Shown here piece by piece: positions 1 to 6,760 of a stretch of 19,498 nt of DNA (its first letter is position 1; each line of letters opens with the position of its first letter). Source of the DNA: JBBRLA01 sp038231615 (GTDB lineage Bacteria; Myxococcota_A; Polyangia; Palsa-1104; JAEUJZ01). Where the stretch lies: positions 1 to 19,498 of the forward strand of contig JBBRLA010000077.1 in the NCBI GenBank assembly GCA_038231615.1, in the 5' to 3' direction. Under the pieces are notes generated by a model. The model worked only from the letters and a program-made list of their open reading frames with translations, did not search any database and had not been told where the DNA came from. The translations under genes were made by a program, and so were the position numbers.

Positions 1-327
1 CTGCTTCAGGAGGACATGGCGCCCCTCATCACCCTGATCAGCACGCCGATCCAGGTATCGCAGGACACCAAGAAGAGCAACGCCAAGGCAACCGGGACCC
101 ATCCTGGCGGCACCGGAACGGTCGCGGTGCCAGCGGGGCACACGCCGCCTATCCCGACCGCGCCGCCGCCCGTCGCCACCCAGCCGCCCCCTGTCGCGGG
201 GCCGGCGACACCACCCATCGTAGTGCCAGTGCCACAGACGGTGCCGCACCCCAAGACCACCCACCGCCCGGGCAAGACCGGGGCCACCGCCCCTCATCGC
301 CGGGTGCAGAAGAAGTCGACCCGGTAG
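1..327 (+). CDS. C-terminal tail of a truncated protein, Pro/Thr-rich
   Basis: The frame is open from the first base of the window to a TAG at 325-327. An ATG at 16 exists, but the AGGAGG before it sits only two bases away, too close for a good ribosome site, and the frame is open upstream of it. The gene therefore probably starts outside the window. The visible 108 residues begin with a short mixed segment (APLITLISTPIQVSQDTKK) and then become a low-complexity tail rich in Pro, Thr, Gly and Ala, ending in a basic stretch (HRRVQKKSTR). Such tails are common at the ends of kinases and envelope proteins in GC-rich Deltaproteobacteria-like genomes, but no domain is visible here and no function can be assigned. 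The opposite strand is also open across this region; the plus-strand reading is preferred on composition only. Confidence 0.45.
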   Translation: MLQEDMAPLITLISTPIQVSQDTKKSNAKATGTHPGGTGTVAVPAGHTPPIPTAPPPVATQPPPVAGPATPPIVVPVPQTVPHPKTTHRPGKTGATAPHRRVQKKSTR

Positions 328-508
328 GCCTGGCGGAACCCCTGGTTTTCAAAGTGGAACGAGTTTAGCCCTTGATCGCACGACGCAGCCCGCCGGCTAA
401 TAGCAGACTCATCAGCACCAGCACGACGCGCTGCCTATGTTGACAGATAGGGGACGCGTTGCGGTTTTTCGCTTTCCCTTGCCAATCCGGGCGGCGTGGT
501 GAAAGCTG

Positions 509-766
509 ATGGAGAGCGTGCACACGATGTCCCCACAGGAAGACCCGAATGTCGCCGCCCTGCGGCTCCTGCCCCAACTGCCCCCCGAGGCCAGCCACGC
601 CGCGGCGGTACACTTGCGTGCCAGGGCCGTGCTTGGCAACGGGGCGGACGCGCTGACTCCTGTGGGCTGGGCCTGGTCGCGCGTGGTGCTGCCGACGCTC
701 TTGACCGGGACCGTCGGGAGCTACCTGACATGGGCGGTATTGTCGGCCAGCAGCTTGTACCGCTGA
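509..766 (+). CDS. Small single-pass membrane protein, unknown function
   Basis: 85 codons from ATG 509; a second in-frame ATG at 527 has GGAGAG about 10 bases upstream and may be the real start, giving 79 residues. The N-terminal half (DPNVAALRLLPQLPPEASHA and a following Arg-containing helix) is a predicted soluble amphipathic region. It is followed by one hydrophobic segment near residues 58-80 (VVLPTLLTGTVGSYLTWAVL). The pattern of a short 'DPxVxxALRxLP...P' head with one membrane helix resembles small proteins encoded after sigma-factor genes in myxobacteria-like genomes, but no sigma factor is visible upstream here, so that link is only a suggestion. The gene converges on the minus-strand GpsA-like gene, whose stop is 40 bp away. 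The plus frame is favoured by the coherent soluble-plus-helix architecture. Confidence 0.55.
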   Translation: MESVHTMSPQEDPNVAALRLLPQLPPEASHAAAVHLRARAVLGNGADALTPVGWAWSRVVLPTLLTGTVGSYLTWAVLSASSLYR

Positions 767-805
767 CCCACCATCCGGGGGACGTACTGCGCCCTGCCCT
801 GCCCT

Positions 806-1792
806 TCACTCCCCGGTGTCGTCCCCAGAGAACAGATCCATCAGCGCCTGCTTCGTCGATCGCTCCCCGCTCAGCCAGCGGTGCAGCGCCGTCACCAGCG
901 TCATGCGCAGCTGGTATCGCTGTGCCAGCCGGTAGGCTTCTTCCACCATCGTCGGCCCGTCGCAGGTCCTGCCGATGGCCCGCTTCGCCTCGGAAAGCGG
1001 GGTGCCCCGGGCCAGGGCCACCCCCAGCTCGAAGTCCGCCGACCCCCGCCCGTCGGTGGCCACCACCAGCTCGCCGATCCCCGCCAGCCCGAAGAACGTG
1101 CGCTCGCTGGCCCCCAGCGCCACCCCCAGCCGGGCCATCTCCGCCGCGCCCCGGGCCACCAGGATCGCCCGCGCCGCCGGCCCCAGGTCCAGCGCGTGCC
1201 CCACGCCCGCAGCCAGCGCCACCGCCGCCACCAGCGCCCGCGCCATCTCGACCCCGACGAGGTCCCGGGTCATGTACACCCGCAGCGATGAGCACGCCAG
1301 GATGCGGCAGGTCGCCGCCCCGACCTCGTCAAAGCGGCTGCCGCAGAGCAGCGCCGCGGGCCGCCCTTGTTCCAGATCCTGCGCCAGCGCCGGCCCCGCC
1401 AGCGCCCCGATGCGCCGCACCGGGGTCTCCTGCAACACCACGTCCGAGATCCTGCTCAACGACGAGGCCTTGGGTTCGAGGCTGCCGATGGCATGGATCA
1501 GGAACTGCCCGCCATGCATCATCGCCGATGCCTCGCGCAAGAGCTGCCGCGCCGCGCCGGCCGGCGTCGCCAGGAAGATCACGTCCGCCCCGCCGAGCGC
1601 GTGAAGGTCGCTCGAGACCTCGACCCCCGGCACCGGCGTCCCGTCCTCGGGGCCCCTGCCGCTGCTGCGATACTGGACCACCTTGCCGATGTGTCCCCGC
1701 TGGGCGTTTTTGGCAATCTTCGCCGCCAGCGCGCTGGCCCAGCGACCTCCGCCCATGACGGCCACGTTGCTGGTGGCAGCCGACTCGCTCAT
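806..1792 (-). CDS. GpsA-fold glycerol-3-phosphate dehydrogenase-like protein lacking catalytic residues
   Basis: 328 residues, the usual length of NAD(P)+-dependent glycerol-3-phosphate dehydrogenase. The fold is recognisable end to end: an N-terminal dinucleotide-binding motif (NVAVMGGGRWASALAAKIAK, residues 9-28), the GPALAQDLEQGRPAA segment (133-147) and the C-terminal block LVARGAAEMARLGVALGA (211-228) with FFGLAGIGEL (233-242). Compared from memory with E. coli GpsA and human GPD1, the key residues are changed: the Lys of TKG is Ile102, the Lys-Asn of 'ALKN' is Val188-Ala189, the Asp of 'GLGDL' is Glu241, and the Arg-Asn of 'SRNR' is Ala252-Asp253. It therefore probably does not perform the standard reaction. 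It may have a new substrate or a regulatory role. Its ATG overlaps the acyltransferase stop (ATGA at 1789-1792), so translation is probably coupled and the two proteins likely work together in lipid precursor supply. Confidence 0.85.
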   Translation of the reverse strand: MSESAATSNVAVMGGGRWASALAAKIAKNAQRGHIGKVVQYRSSGRGPEDGTPVPGVEVSSDLHALGGADVIFLATPAGAARQLLREASAMMHGGQFLIHAIGSLEPKASSLSRISDVVLQETPVRRIGALAGPALAQDLEQGRPAALLCGSRFDEVGAATCRILACSSLRVYMTRDLVGVEMARALVAAVALAAGVGHALDLGPAARAILVARGAAEMARLGVALGASERTFFGLAGIGELVVATDGRGSADFELGVALARGTPLSEAKRAIGRTCDGPTMVEEAYRLAQRYQLRMTLVTALHRWLSGERSTKQALMDLFSGDDTGE

Positions 1793-3426
1793 GGTTGTAC
1801 CCCCAGCGACTCGACCCGATTCTGGTAGTAATACAAAAGCTGCCGGTCCCCGGGCGAAAGGGAGATCGGGCTGCCCGGCACCTCTACCACCGCGGCCTCG
1901 GTGTGGTAGCTCTGGAACGCCAGCAGCCCGGTCTCGATGACCTTCGGAGGCGCCCCGTCGGCACCCGGCCCGAACCGGTGCCCGTCCTTGCGCAGGGCCT
2001 GCTGCAACGCCGAAAGATCCTCGCACACCGTGGCCAAGGGCAGCACCAGATCCAGCGGTTGTCGCAGCCGCCGGTACAGGTCCAGCCCCGGCAGCGCCAG
2101 GCCCACCCGGCGCCACATCACGTGGGCCAGAAGGTGCGTCGCCATCAGCACCGTGTTTTCGCGGTAGCTCTGCGCGATCCGTCGGCCGGTGTCCTGCATG
2201 TATTCCGCGTCGCGCTGCGGCTCCCGATCGGGCTTGCCGCCGACCTGGAAGTAGCGCGACAGATCGACCGGCCGCCCCTGTGGGTCCAGGGACTCCCCAC
2301 GGCGGTTCACCGGGTTGCCCAGCACGTCCATCGGCTGGCCGAAGCGCACCACCCCGACCCCCGAAAGCCGCAACAGCGACCGCCCGAACTGCACCACCCG
2401 CGTAAGCTGCGCCGACTCGTCGTCCTCGATGATGAAGCGCGCCTTGCCGGTGTCCTTCAGGTAGTCGGCAATGAGCGTCTCGGCCTCCAGCACGAGCTGG
2501 AAGTTGAGGGTCGCCGGCACGATGTAGAGCGGCGGGATAGCGGGCCCGTCTTCCAGTCCCGCCTGACGCCGGAAGCGCGCCACGGTGGCCGGCAGCACCG
2601 TGCCCAGAAGGCCCAGCTTCAGATGATCCTCGACCCGCCCGGAGCGCGAGCGCGTGCCGCCGGGGAAGAACATCGAGTGATAACCCCGCTCCAGGATGAC
2701 CTGGGAGTAGGTCTTCAAAACATCTTTGTACAGGTCATGGCGGATGCGCCGGTCCACCCGGTAGGCCCCGCAATTGCGCATGAAGAAGCCCAGCATGGGG
2801 TTGGTGAAAAGGTTCTTCCCCGCGCCGTAGGTCGTCGGTGGCAGCCCGGCAAGTTGCAGGGCGTAGCCCATCACCGGTGAATCCAGGTTCGACAAGTGGG
2901 TGGGCACACAAACCAGGGTGCCTGTGCGAGACAGCTCTTGCAGGTCGTCGAGGGGCCCTTCGAGCTTCAGCCGTTCCGCCAAAAGCCCCTCCATGCCGCC
3001 GGGCACGAGAAAGCGCGAGAGGCCGCGCAGCCCCTCGGGGCGCAGCAAAAGCCCCAGGGCCGGCGGGATGACCCCCGAGGCGACCCGGTACACACGCCGG
3101 TCGAAGCCCCCGGCGATGTCCTCGGCGTAGTCTCGGATGAGGCGCGACAGCTCGGCGACCAGCTCGCCCCGGGCCAGCGAGCCGATGGAGCGCCACAGGC
3201 GCTTCCACTCGGAAAGGTCGCGCACCTCGTTGTGGCTGCCGCTATCCGACAGGCGGCGGATCTCCTGGAGGCAGGCGTCGTTGAGGGTGTACTCGGGCGG
3301 GCCCTTGCTCAAGGCCAGGGAAAGGGCCCGCTGCGTGGTGTCCTTGACGATGGTGGCGCGCTCTTCGGGGAAGCGCAGGAGCGGGGAGTTTTGGGGCTGT
3401 GGCGACACGGAAGGATTGTAGCGCAC
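1789..3426 (-). CDS. PlsB/PlsC-type glycerol(ether)-phosphate acyltransferase
   Basis: 545 codons from GTG 3426. A second GTG at 3408 is preceded by TACAAT six bases upstream and may be the true start of a leaderless message (539 residues). All four acyltransferase blocks are visible, numbered from the longer start: block I with HxxxxD (THLSNLD, His177 and Asp182), block II (GAYRVDRR, 220-227), block III (FFPGGTRSRSG, 253-263, where the usual FPEG glutamate is Gly) and block IV (LYIVPATLNF). The length and the long N- and C-terminal arms fit the PlsB/DHAP-acyltransferase group rather than the short PlsC enzymes. It would transfer a fatty acyl group to a glycerol-phosphate or dihydroxyacetone-phosphate type acceptor at the inner membrane. 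The exact acceptor and regiochemistry cannot be read from sequence. It is the first gene of a two-gene operon with the GpsA-like protein. Confidence 0.85.
   Translation of the reverse strand: MRYNPSVSPQPQNSPLLRFPEERATIVKDTTQRALSLALSKGPPEYTLNDACLQEIRRLSDSGSHNEVRDLSEWKRLWRSIGSLARGELVAELSRLIRDYAEDIAGGFDRRVYRVASGVIPPALGLLLRPEGLRGLSRFLVPGGMEGLLAERLKLEGPLDDLQELSRTGTLVCVPTHLSNLDSPVMGYALQLAGLPPTTYGAGKNLFTNPMLGFFMRNCGAYRVDRRIRHDLYKDVLKTYSQVILERGYHSMFFPGGTRSRSGRVEDHLKLGLLGTVLPATVARFRRQAGLEDGPAIPPLYIVPATLNFQLVLEAETLIADYLKDTGKARFIIEDDESAQLTRVVQFGRSLLRLSGVGVVRFGQPMDVLGNPVNRRGESLDPQGRPVDLSRYFQVGGKPDREPQRDAEYMQDTGRRIAQSYRENTVLMATHLLAHVMWRRVGLALPGLDLYRRLRQPLDLVLPLATVCEDLSALQQALRKDGHRFGPGADGAPPKVIETGLLAFQSYHTEAAVVEVPGSPISLSPGDRQLLYYYQNRVESLGVQP
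3415..3420 (-). promoter_or_regulatory. Putative -10 box (TACAAT) of the acyltransferase operon
   Basis: TACAAT on the minus strand ends six bases before the GTG at 3408. No -35 match and no Shine-Dalgarno sequence is visible. If it is used, transcription would start at or next to the GTG and the message would be leaderless. Confidence 0.4.
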
Positions 3427-3469
3427 TCCGGGCTGCTCTGACGGCTACGTGGCAGTGTTAGTTACCGCC

Positions 3470-3500
3470 TTGACAATCTGACCGGTCTGACTAGTCTTAT
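3470..3500 (+). promoter_or_regulatory. Putative promoter and operator of the toxin-antitoxin pair
   Basis: TTGACA at 3470-3475 is a perfect -35 hexamer. TAGTCT (3492-3497) lies 16 bases downstream as a weak -10. Between and over them are a direct repeat TCTGAC (3477-3482 and 3486-3491), the palindrome ACCGGT (3481-3486) and the 8-bp palindrome GACTAGTC (3489-3496). Phd/YefM antitoxins normally repress their own operon by binding short palindromes placed this way, so this is the likely autoregulatory operator. Confidence 0.45.
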
Positions 3501-3503
3501 TTT

Positions 3504-3746
3504 ATGTTGATGTACTCGACCTACGAGGCCAAGGCCAAGCTCTCAGAGTTGCTGGACGAGGTCGCGAGCGGCAAAACAGTGCTCATTACACGCCACGGCA
3601 AGCCGGTGGCAGAGGTGCGGCCCGTGCGGGAAGCGGTGGACCCTTTGCGACACAACCCACGCCTGTCCGTCGTCCTGAAAGAGGATCCCGCGGCCTCGCT
3701 GGATCCGGAAGACTGGCCGGATGCGCAATTTGTTCCGGGGCCCTGA
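3504..3746 (+). CDS. Phd/YefM-type antitoxin
   Basis: 80 residues. The N-terminal half has the standard Phd/YefM pattern: a short beta strand and helix (YSTYEAKAKLSELLDEVASG), then KTVLITRHGKPVAEVRPV, which in this family forms the dimer that binds operator DNA. The acidic, Pro-rich C-terminus (LDPEDWPDAQF) is the part that normally wraps and inhibits the toxin. ATGs at 3504 and 3510 are both possible starts; neither has a strong ribosome site. The stop is followed after three bases by the PIN toxin ATG, the usual tight spacing for this kind of pair. The role as antitoxin is established for the family; that this pair is active is inferred. Confidence 0.9.
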   Translation: MLMYSTYEAKAKLSELLDEVASGKTVLITRHGKPVAEVRPVREAVDPLRHNPRLSVVLKEDPAASLDPEDWPDAQFVPGP

Positions 3747-3749
3747 ACG

Positions 3750-4136
3750 ATGCTTCTTCTTGACACCTGCGCCTTGATCTGTCTGGCCACCGATCACACC
3801 CGCTTCTCGGAGCGAGGCCGCAGTGCCTTGCAGCAGCATCGCGGCCGGCTCTTCGTCAGTGCAATCACGGCCTTTGAGATCGGCCTCAAGCACCGTAAAG
3901 GGAAGCTTGAACTCCACGACTCGCCTGCCGTCTGGTATTCCGCGGCCTGCGAGTTCCATGGTCTTGACGAACTGCCTGTCACCGGTGTGATTGCCCTGCG
4001 CGCCACGGCGCTGCCGCTCATCCACTCAGATCCCGCCGATCGCCTGATCATTGCGACAGCGCAGGAACACAACATGATTGTGCTTACGAGCGACCTGATC
4101 ATACCCACCTACCCCGATGTCCGCTGCCTGTGGTAG
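3750..4136 (+). CDS. vapC: VapC-type PIN-domain ribonuclease toxin
   Basis: 128 residues, a typical VapC length. The acidic metal-binding residues of the PIN fold are all present: Asp5 (LLDTCALI), Glu43 (AFEIG), Asp94/Asp97 (HSDPADRLIIATA) and Asp115 (LTSDL). The toxin is therefore expected to be a functional Mg2+-dependent endoribonuclease; in this family tRNA or rRNA is the usual target, but the target cannot be read here. It follows the antitoxin after a three-base gap, so both are on one message and probably translationally coupled. The cassette lies between a lipid-synthesis operon and an orphan gene, which suggests a separately acquired module; no flanking repeats or integration site were seen. 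Confidence 0.9.
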   Translation: MLLLDTCALICLATDHTRFSERGRSALQQHRGRLFVSAITAFEIGLKHRKGKLELHDSPAVWYSAACEFHGLDELPVTGVIALRATALPLIHSDPADRLIIATAQEHNMIVLTSDLIIPTYPDVRCLW

Positions 4137-4269
4137 GTGGCGTGGGCGGTAGAGTGCGCCAGACCGACATGGTCCACACCTTCGAAGCCAAGCGCCCCAA
4201 GCAGTTTCTGCGGCTGCTCCGCAGGAGGTGATATAGTGGCGGGCCATCAGCAACCCACCGGAGGACTTC

Positions 4270-4695
4270 ATGGACCCACAGGCCGCTCAGAAGCAAGACA
4301 CGCAAGGATCGCTGCACGAACCCAATCTCTTCCAGCTTTCCGGACATGGCGTGCACATCACGTACAGCACCACCAGCTTCGAGGGCATCCCTCACTTCGA
4401 ATATCATGACGCCCAGACCCAGACGAGCTATCGCGGCGACAACATCCGTGCCACCCAGACCGAGTTGGGCACCCTGGTGACAGTCCAGGTGCGGGGCACG
4501 GTGGACACTGGCTCCACATCGCTGACGTTGCTGCTGCCCCGGGTCAGCCTGGACGCCGGAAACCGGGCCGCCATCCACACCTACGCCATCCGCACCGTCC
4601 ACCGCTTCTCCGTGGTGCCCGCGTTCAACATCGGTCAGCGCGACCTCTACGAGACCATCGCTCTCAGCGGCACGGCCTCGGCCGTCCTCTTCTAG
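4270..4695 (+). CDS. Orphan protein of unknown function, probable beta-sandwich
   Basis: 141 residues, start ATG 4270 with a clear ribosome site (GGAGG at 4259-4263). I do not recognise a family. There is no signal peptide, membrane helix or cysteine. The sequence alternates short polar and hydrophobic strands: FQLSGHGVHITYSTTSFEG, FEYHDAQTQTSYRGDNI, LGTLVTVQVRGTVDTGSTSL and a C-terminal YETIALSGTASAVLF. This suggests an all-beta cytosolic protein. A TATAGT box (4232-4237) about 32 bp before the ATG could be its promoter. The gene converges on the large lipoprotein gene, with only 27 bp between the two stops. Frame choice rests on the ribosome site and balanced composition. Confidence 0.7.
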   Translation: MDPQAAQKQDTQGSLHEPNLFQLSGHGVHITYSTTSFEGIPHFEYHDAQTQTSYRGDNIRATQTELGTLVTVQVRGTVDTGSTSLTLLLPRVSLDAGNRAAIHTYAIRTVHRFSVVPAFNIGQRDLYETIALSGTASAVLF

Positions 4696-4722
4696 TCGAA
4701 TCCCGCTCATCGGCAAGGCCGG

Positions 4723-6657
4723 TCATGGGATGTTGGCGGGCGCCACGCTCCAGTAGTCTCGCACCACCTGCTCCGCCGGGGTATCGAAGATCCCATAGTA
4801 ATCTTCCGCATTGAGGAAGCTTGACTGCCCGGCGCTGGTGCCGCCGAAGCTGGGCAGGCCGCGCTTCAGGTTGGCCTGAAACAGGCGCAGCGCATCGCCA
4901 CCGAGCCAGCAGTGCTGGCCGTACTTGCCGGAAAGTAGCATCCGGGCCTGAGTGAAGCGGGCCTGCTCGACAAAGTCGGTGGCGTCCCCCGCCGCCGCCG
5001 GGGTGTTCAGGGACTGCGCCGCCCCCCCGAGGACCGCCGCCGCCCCGTCGGCGAAAAGCAGCACCGGCTTGCTGACCGTGGCGTAGCCCTTGCCCGCCGC
5101 GAACTGCTCCAGCTCGCCGAAGTTGCCGAAGTAGCCGTCGGTGGCGAAGCCGTGCGTCTCCATGTACATGACCATGTCGTCGACGTTCATCGGCACCGAC
5201 TGCATGTTCTCGCCCCGGCCGGGGAGCTGGAAGCGGACGCCCATCACGTCCAGGCTGTCCCAGAAGCCGACCCGGGCCCAGATGGGCTGGCCCGGCGTCA
5301 CCCTCACCCGCCCCTCGGAGAAAAGGTTGTCGGCGGCGTAGGTCAAGAGCGGCCCCCCGGGCACCCGCGTGGCGGCGATCAGGTCCCGCCAGCCGGCGGC
5401 AATCGTCGCGTTGGGCGACACCCCGGTCATGCCACGGGGCGCGTCCATCTGGGTCCCGTCGGCGAAGATCGACTGGCCGGCGCCGATGAGGTAGGGCGAT
5501 CCACTGCCCAGGACCAGAAGCCCGGCGCCGCCCTTCATGGCAAGCTGGTTCATCCGGGTCACGTGGGACCGATAGCCGGTGAAGAACTGGGTCAAAGACC
5601 GGCTCGGGTCAATGTAGGCGGTGGTGCCGGGCATGCCGCGGCAGATCCCCGAAAGGTCGCCGGACTGGTCCTTGGCGCAGACCGCGGCCCCGTTGCGCTT
5701 GGGGTCGCAATCGTCATCGGCAGTGCAGACAACGCAGGCCACCGGGCTGGCGGGCACTGCGTGGTTGCGCAGGTACAGCACCGGGACCAGCCCCGACGCC
5801 CGCGTCAGATCCTGCACCCCGGCCAGGACGGCCTCGGCGCGCTGGTCCATGTCGTCCACGGTGAGGTCGGCGCGCAAGCTGACGAAGCCGGTGCCGCCGA
5901 CGGTGTCCTTGGTGGCGGCGATGACGCTGCTGAACACCGCGCCCTTCGTCCCGCGCTGCGGGCCGGGCTGGGCGCTGAAGGTATCGCTGACCGTTGTGGC
6001 CCCGTCGGCGCCGTGGCCGGTGACGGTGACGTCGCCGCCGTCCCAGGAGGGCGAGAACACCACGTAGAGCGGGTGCGGGCTGGAAAGGGGGCTGAACGGG
6101 CCGGGGAAGTCCGGCTTCGGGTCGCTGGCGGGAAAGTCGGCGTGGACCGGCGGGGGCAGCCACGACGCCGGCGGGGCATAGGGAACAGGGCCCATATCGC
6201 TGCGCTGGCAGCCGGTGATGACGTACTTGGCGGCGCCGTTTGCGGGGGCGTTGTAGATGACGTTGGCGGTGGCCACGTCCTTGTAGATGTCGAGCGTGTC
6301 CGGCTCGGTGGTGAAGGCGTAGGGGGCCTCGATGACCACCTGCCGCGCCCCAAGGTCGCGCAGTCGCGAGAGGGCGGCCTGGATCTCGGCCCGCTTCTGG
6401 GTCGGGTCGTATTCGATCCAGAAGGAGCCCTCATGTGCGGTCAGGTGGCCGGCGCGGAACGGCACCAGCGAGGCGAACTGCGCCGGGGCGGCGGGGCATT
6501 GTGGCGGCCACGCCGGGTCGGGGTTGGCGCAGCCCGAAACTAAAATAGACACGAAAATAGGCACGAAAACAGACACGAAGCCCAGGACAGGGGCCAAAAA
6601 GGCAGGGGCGAGCTTCCGTTCGGACACGTCTGAGCCTATCACGGCGACACGCCCCAT
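4723..6657 (-). CDS. Large lipoprotein, GH113-like TIM-barrel with degenerate active site
   Basis: 644 residues from ATG 6657; a GTG at 6627 (634 residues) is an alternative, with TAGGCT five bases before it. A lipoprotein signal is clear: KLAPAFLAPVLGF, a repeated hydrophobic run, then lipobox LVSGC with Cys43. The rest resembles a GH113-type (beta-mannanase clan) barrel in segment order: IEYDPTQKRAEIQAALSRL with QVVIEAPYAF (about 83-115), LVPVLYLRNHAV (290-301), GAGLLVLGSGSPYL (377-390), GWRDLIAATRVPGGPLLTYA (422-441), FWDSLDVMGV (465-474) and SKPVLLFADGA (529-539). Where GH113 enzymes have an acid/base Glu in 'GTE' and a nucleophile Glu in 'FTE(I/V)G', this protein has GSGS and FADG. A Cys-rich insert (residues 307-338) interrupts the barrel. 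It is probably a surface lipoprotein that binds, rather than cleaves, carbohydrate. The family assignment is from memory and moderate. Confidence 0.75.
   Translation of the reverse strand: MGRVAVIGSDVSERKLAPAFLAPVLGFVSVFVPIFVSILVSGCANPDPAWPPQCPAAPAQFASLVPFRAGHLTAHEGSFWIEYDPTQKRAEIQAALSRLRDLGARQVVIEAPYAFTTEPDTLDIYKDVATANVIYNAPANGAAKYVITGCQRSDMGPVPYAPPASWLPPPVHADFPASDPKPDFPGPFSPLSSPHPLYVVFSPSWDGGDVTVTGHGADGATTVSDTFSAQPGPQRGTKGAVFSSVIAATKDTVGGTGFVSLRADLTVDDMDQRAEAVLAGVQDLTRASGLVPVLYLRNHAVPASPVACVVCTADDDCDPKRNGAAVCAKDQSGDLSGICRGMPGTTAYIDPSRSLTQFFTGYRSHVTRMNQLAMKGGAGLLVLGSGSPYLIGAGQSIFADGTQMDAPRGMTGVSPNATIAAGWRDLIAATRVPGGPLLTYAADNLFSEGRVRVTPGQPIWARVGFWDSLDVMGVRFQLPGRGENMQSVPMNVDDMVMYMETHGFATDGYFGNFGELEQFAAGKGYATVSKPVLLFADGAAAVLGGAAQSLNTPAAAGDATDFVEQARFTQARMLLSGKYGQHCWLGGDALRLFQANLKRGLPSFGGTSAGQSSFLNAEDYYGIFDTPAEQVVRDYWSVAPANIP
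6542..6577 (-). repeat. 12-bp tandem repeat coding the signal-peptide core
   Basis: Three 12-bp units in a row, which read on the coding strand as TTC GTG [T/C]CT [A/G]TT with point differences; a partial fourth unit follows toward the lipobox. They encode FVSV-FVPI-FVSI-(LVSG), the hydrophobic core of the lipoprotein signal. Each unit adds four residues, so unit number changes core length without shifting frame. Confidence 0.85.
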
Positions 6658-6748
6658 GCAGGGGCAATGGCCGATCCTCTCTGGGCCCAGCGCCGGACGG
6701 CGGCCCGCAATCACTGCTTCACCGCTTCCCATAAAGGATGGGTCAGCG

Positions 6749-6754
6749 TATACA
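6749..6754 (+). promoter_or_regulatory. Putative -10 box (TATACA) of the M16 peptidase gene
   Basis: TATACA ends six bases before ATG 6761. The bases between (CCGGGA) are too close to the start to be a normal ribosome site. A start of transcription at the A of ATG would give a leaderless message. Confidence 0.4.
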
Positions 6755-6760
6755 CCGGGA

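Noticed and set aside
365..613. Minus-strand 82-codon frame with a hydrophobic C-terminus, opposite the small membrane protein
   Set aside because: The hydrophobic end is only about 12 residues and the rest has shadow composition. No ribosome site; the plus-strand gene is more coherent.
775..816. Bidirectional terminator between the small membrane-protein gene and the GpsA-like gene
   Set aside because: CCGGGGGA and TCCCCGG can pair, but with a bulge, a 27-base loop, no T-run, and an overlap with coding sequence; too weak to annotate.
4223..4409. Perfect AGGAGGTGAT followed by GTG at 4236, giving a possible leader peptide overlapping the orphan gene
   Set aside because: The frame encodes a His/Arg/Pro-rich peptide typical of a shadow frame, and the downstream ATG 4270 has its own ribosome site. 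The AT-rich part is equally well read as a -10 box.
6332..6760. Upstream extension of the M16 frame by 143 codons
   Set aside because: The extension runs antisense through the lipoprotein signal sequence and places a signal peptide in the middle of the protein; ATG 6761 puts the signal at the N-terminus.
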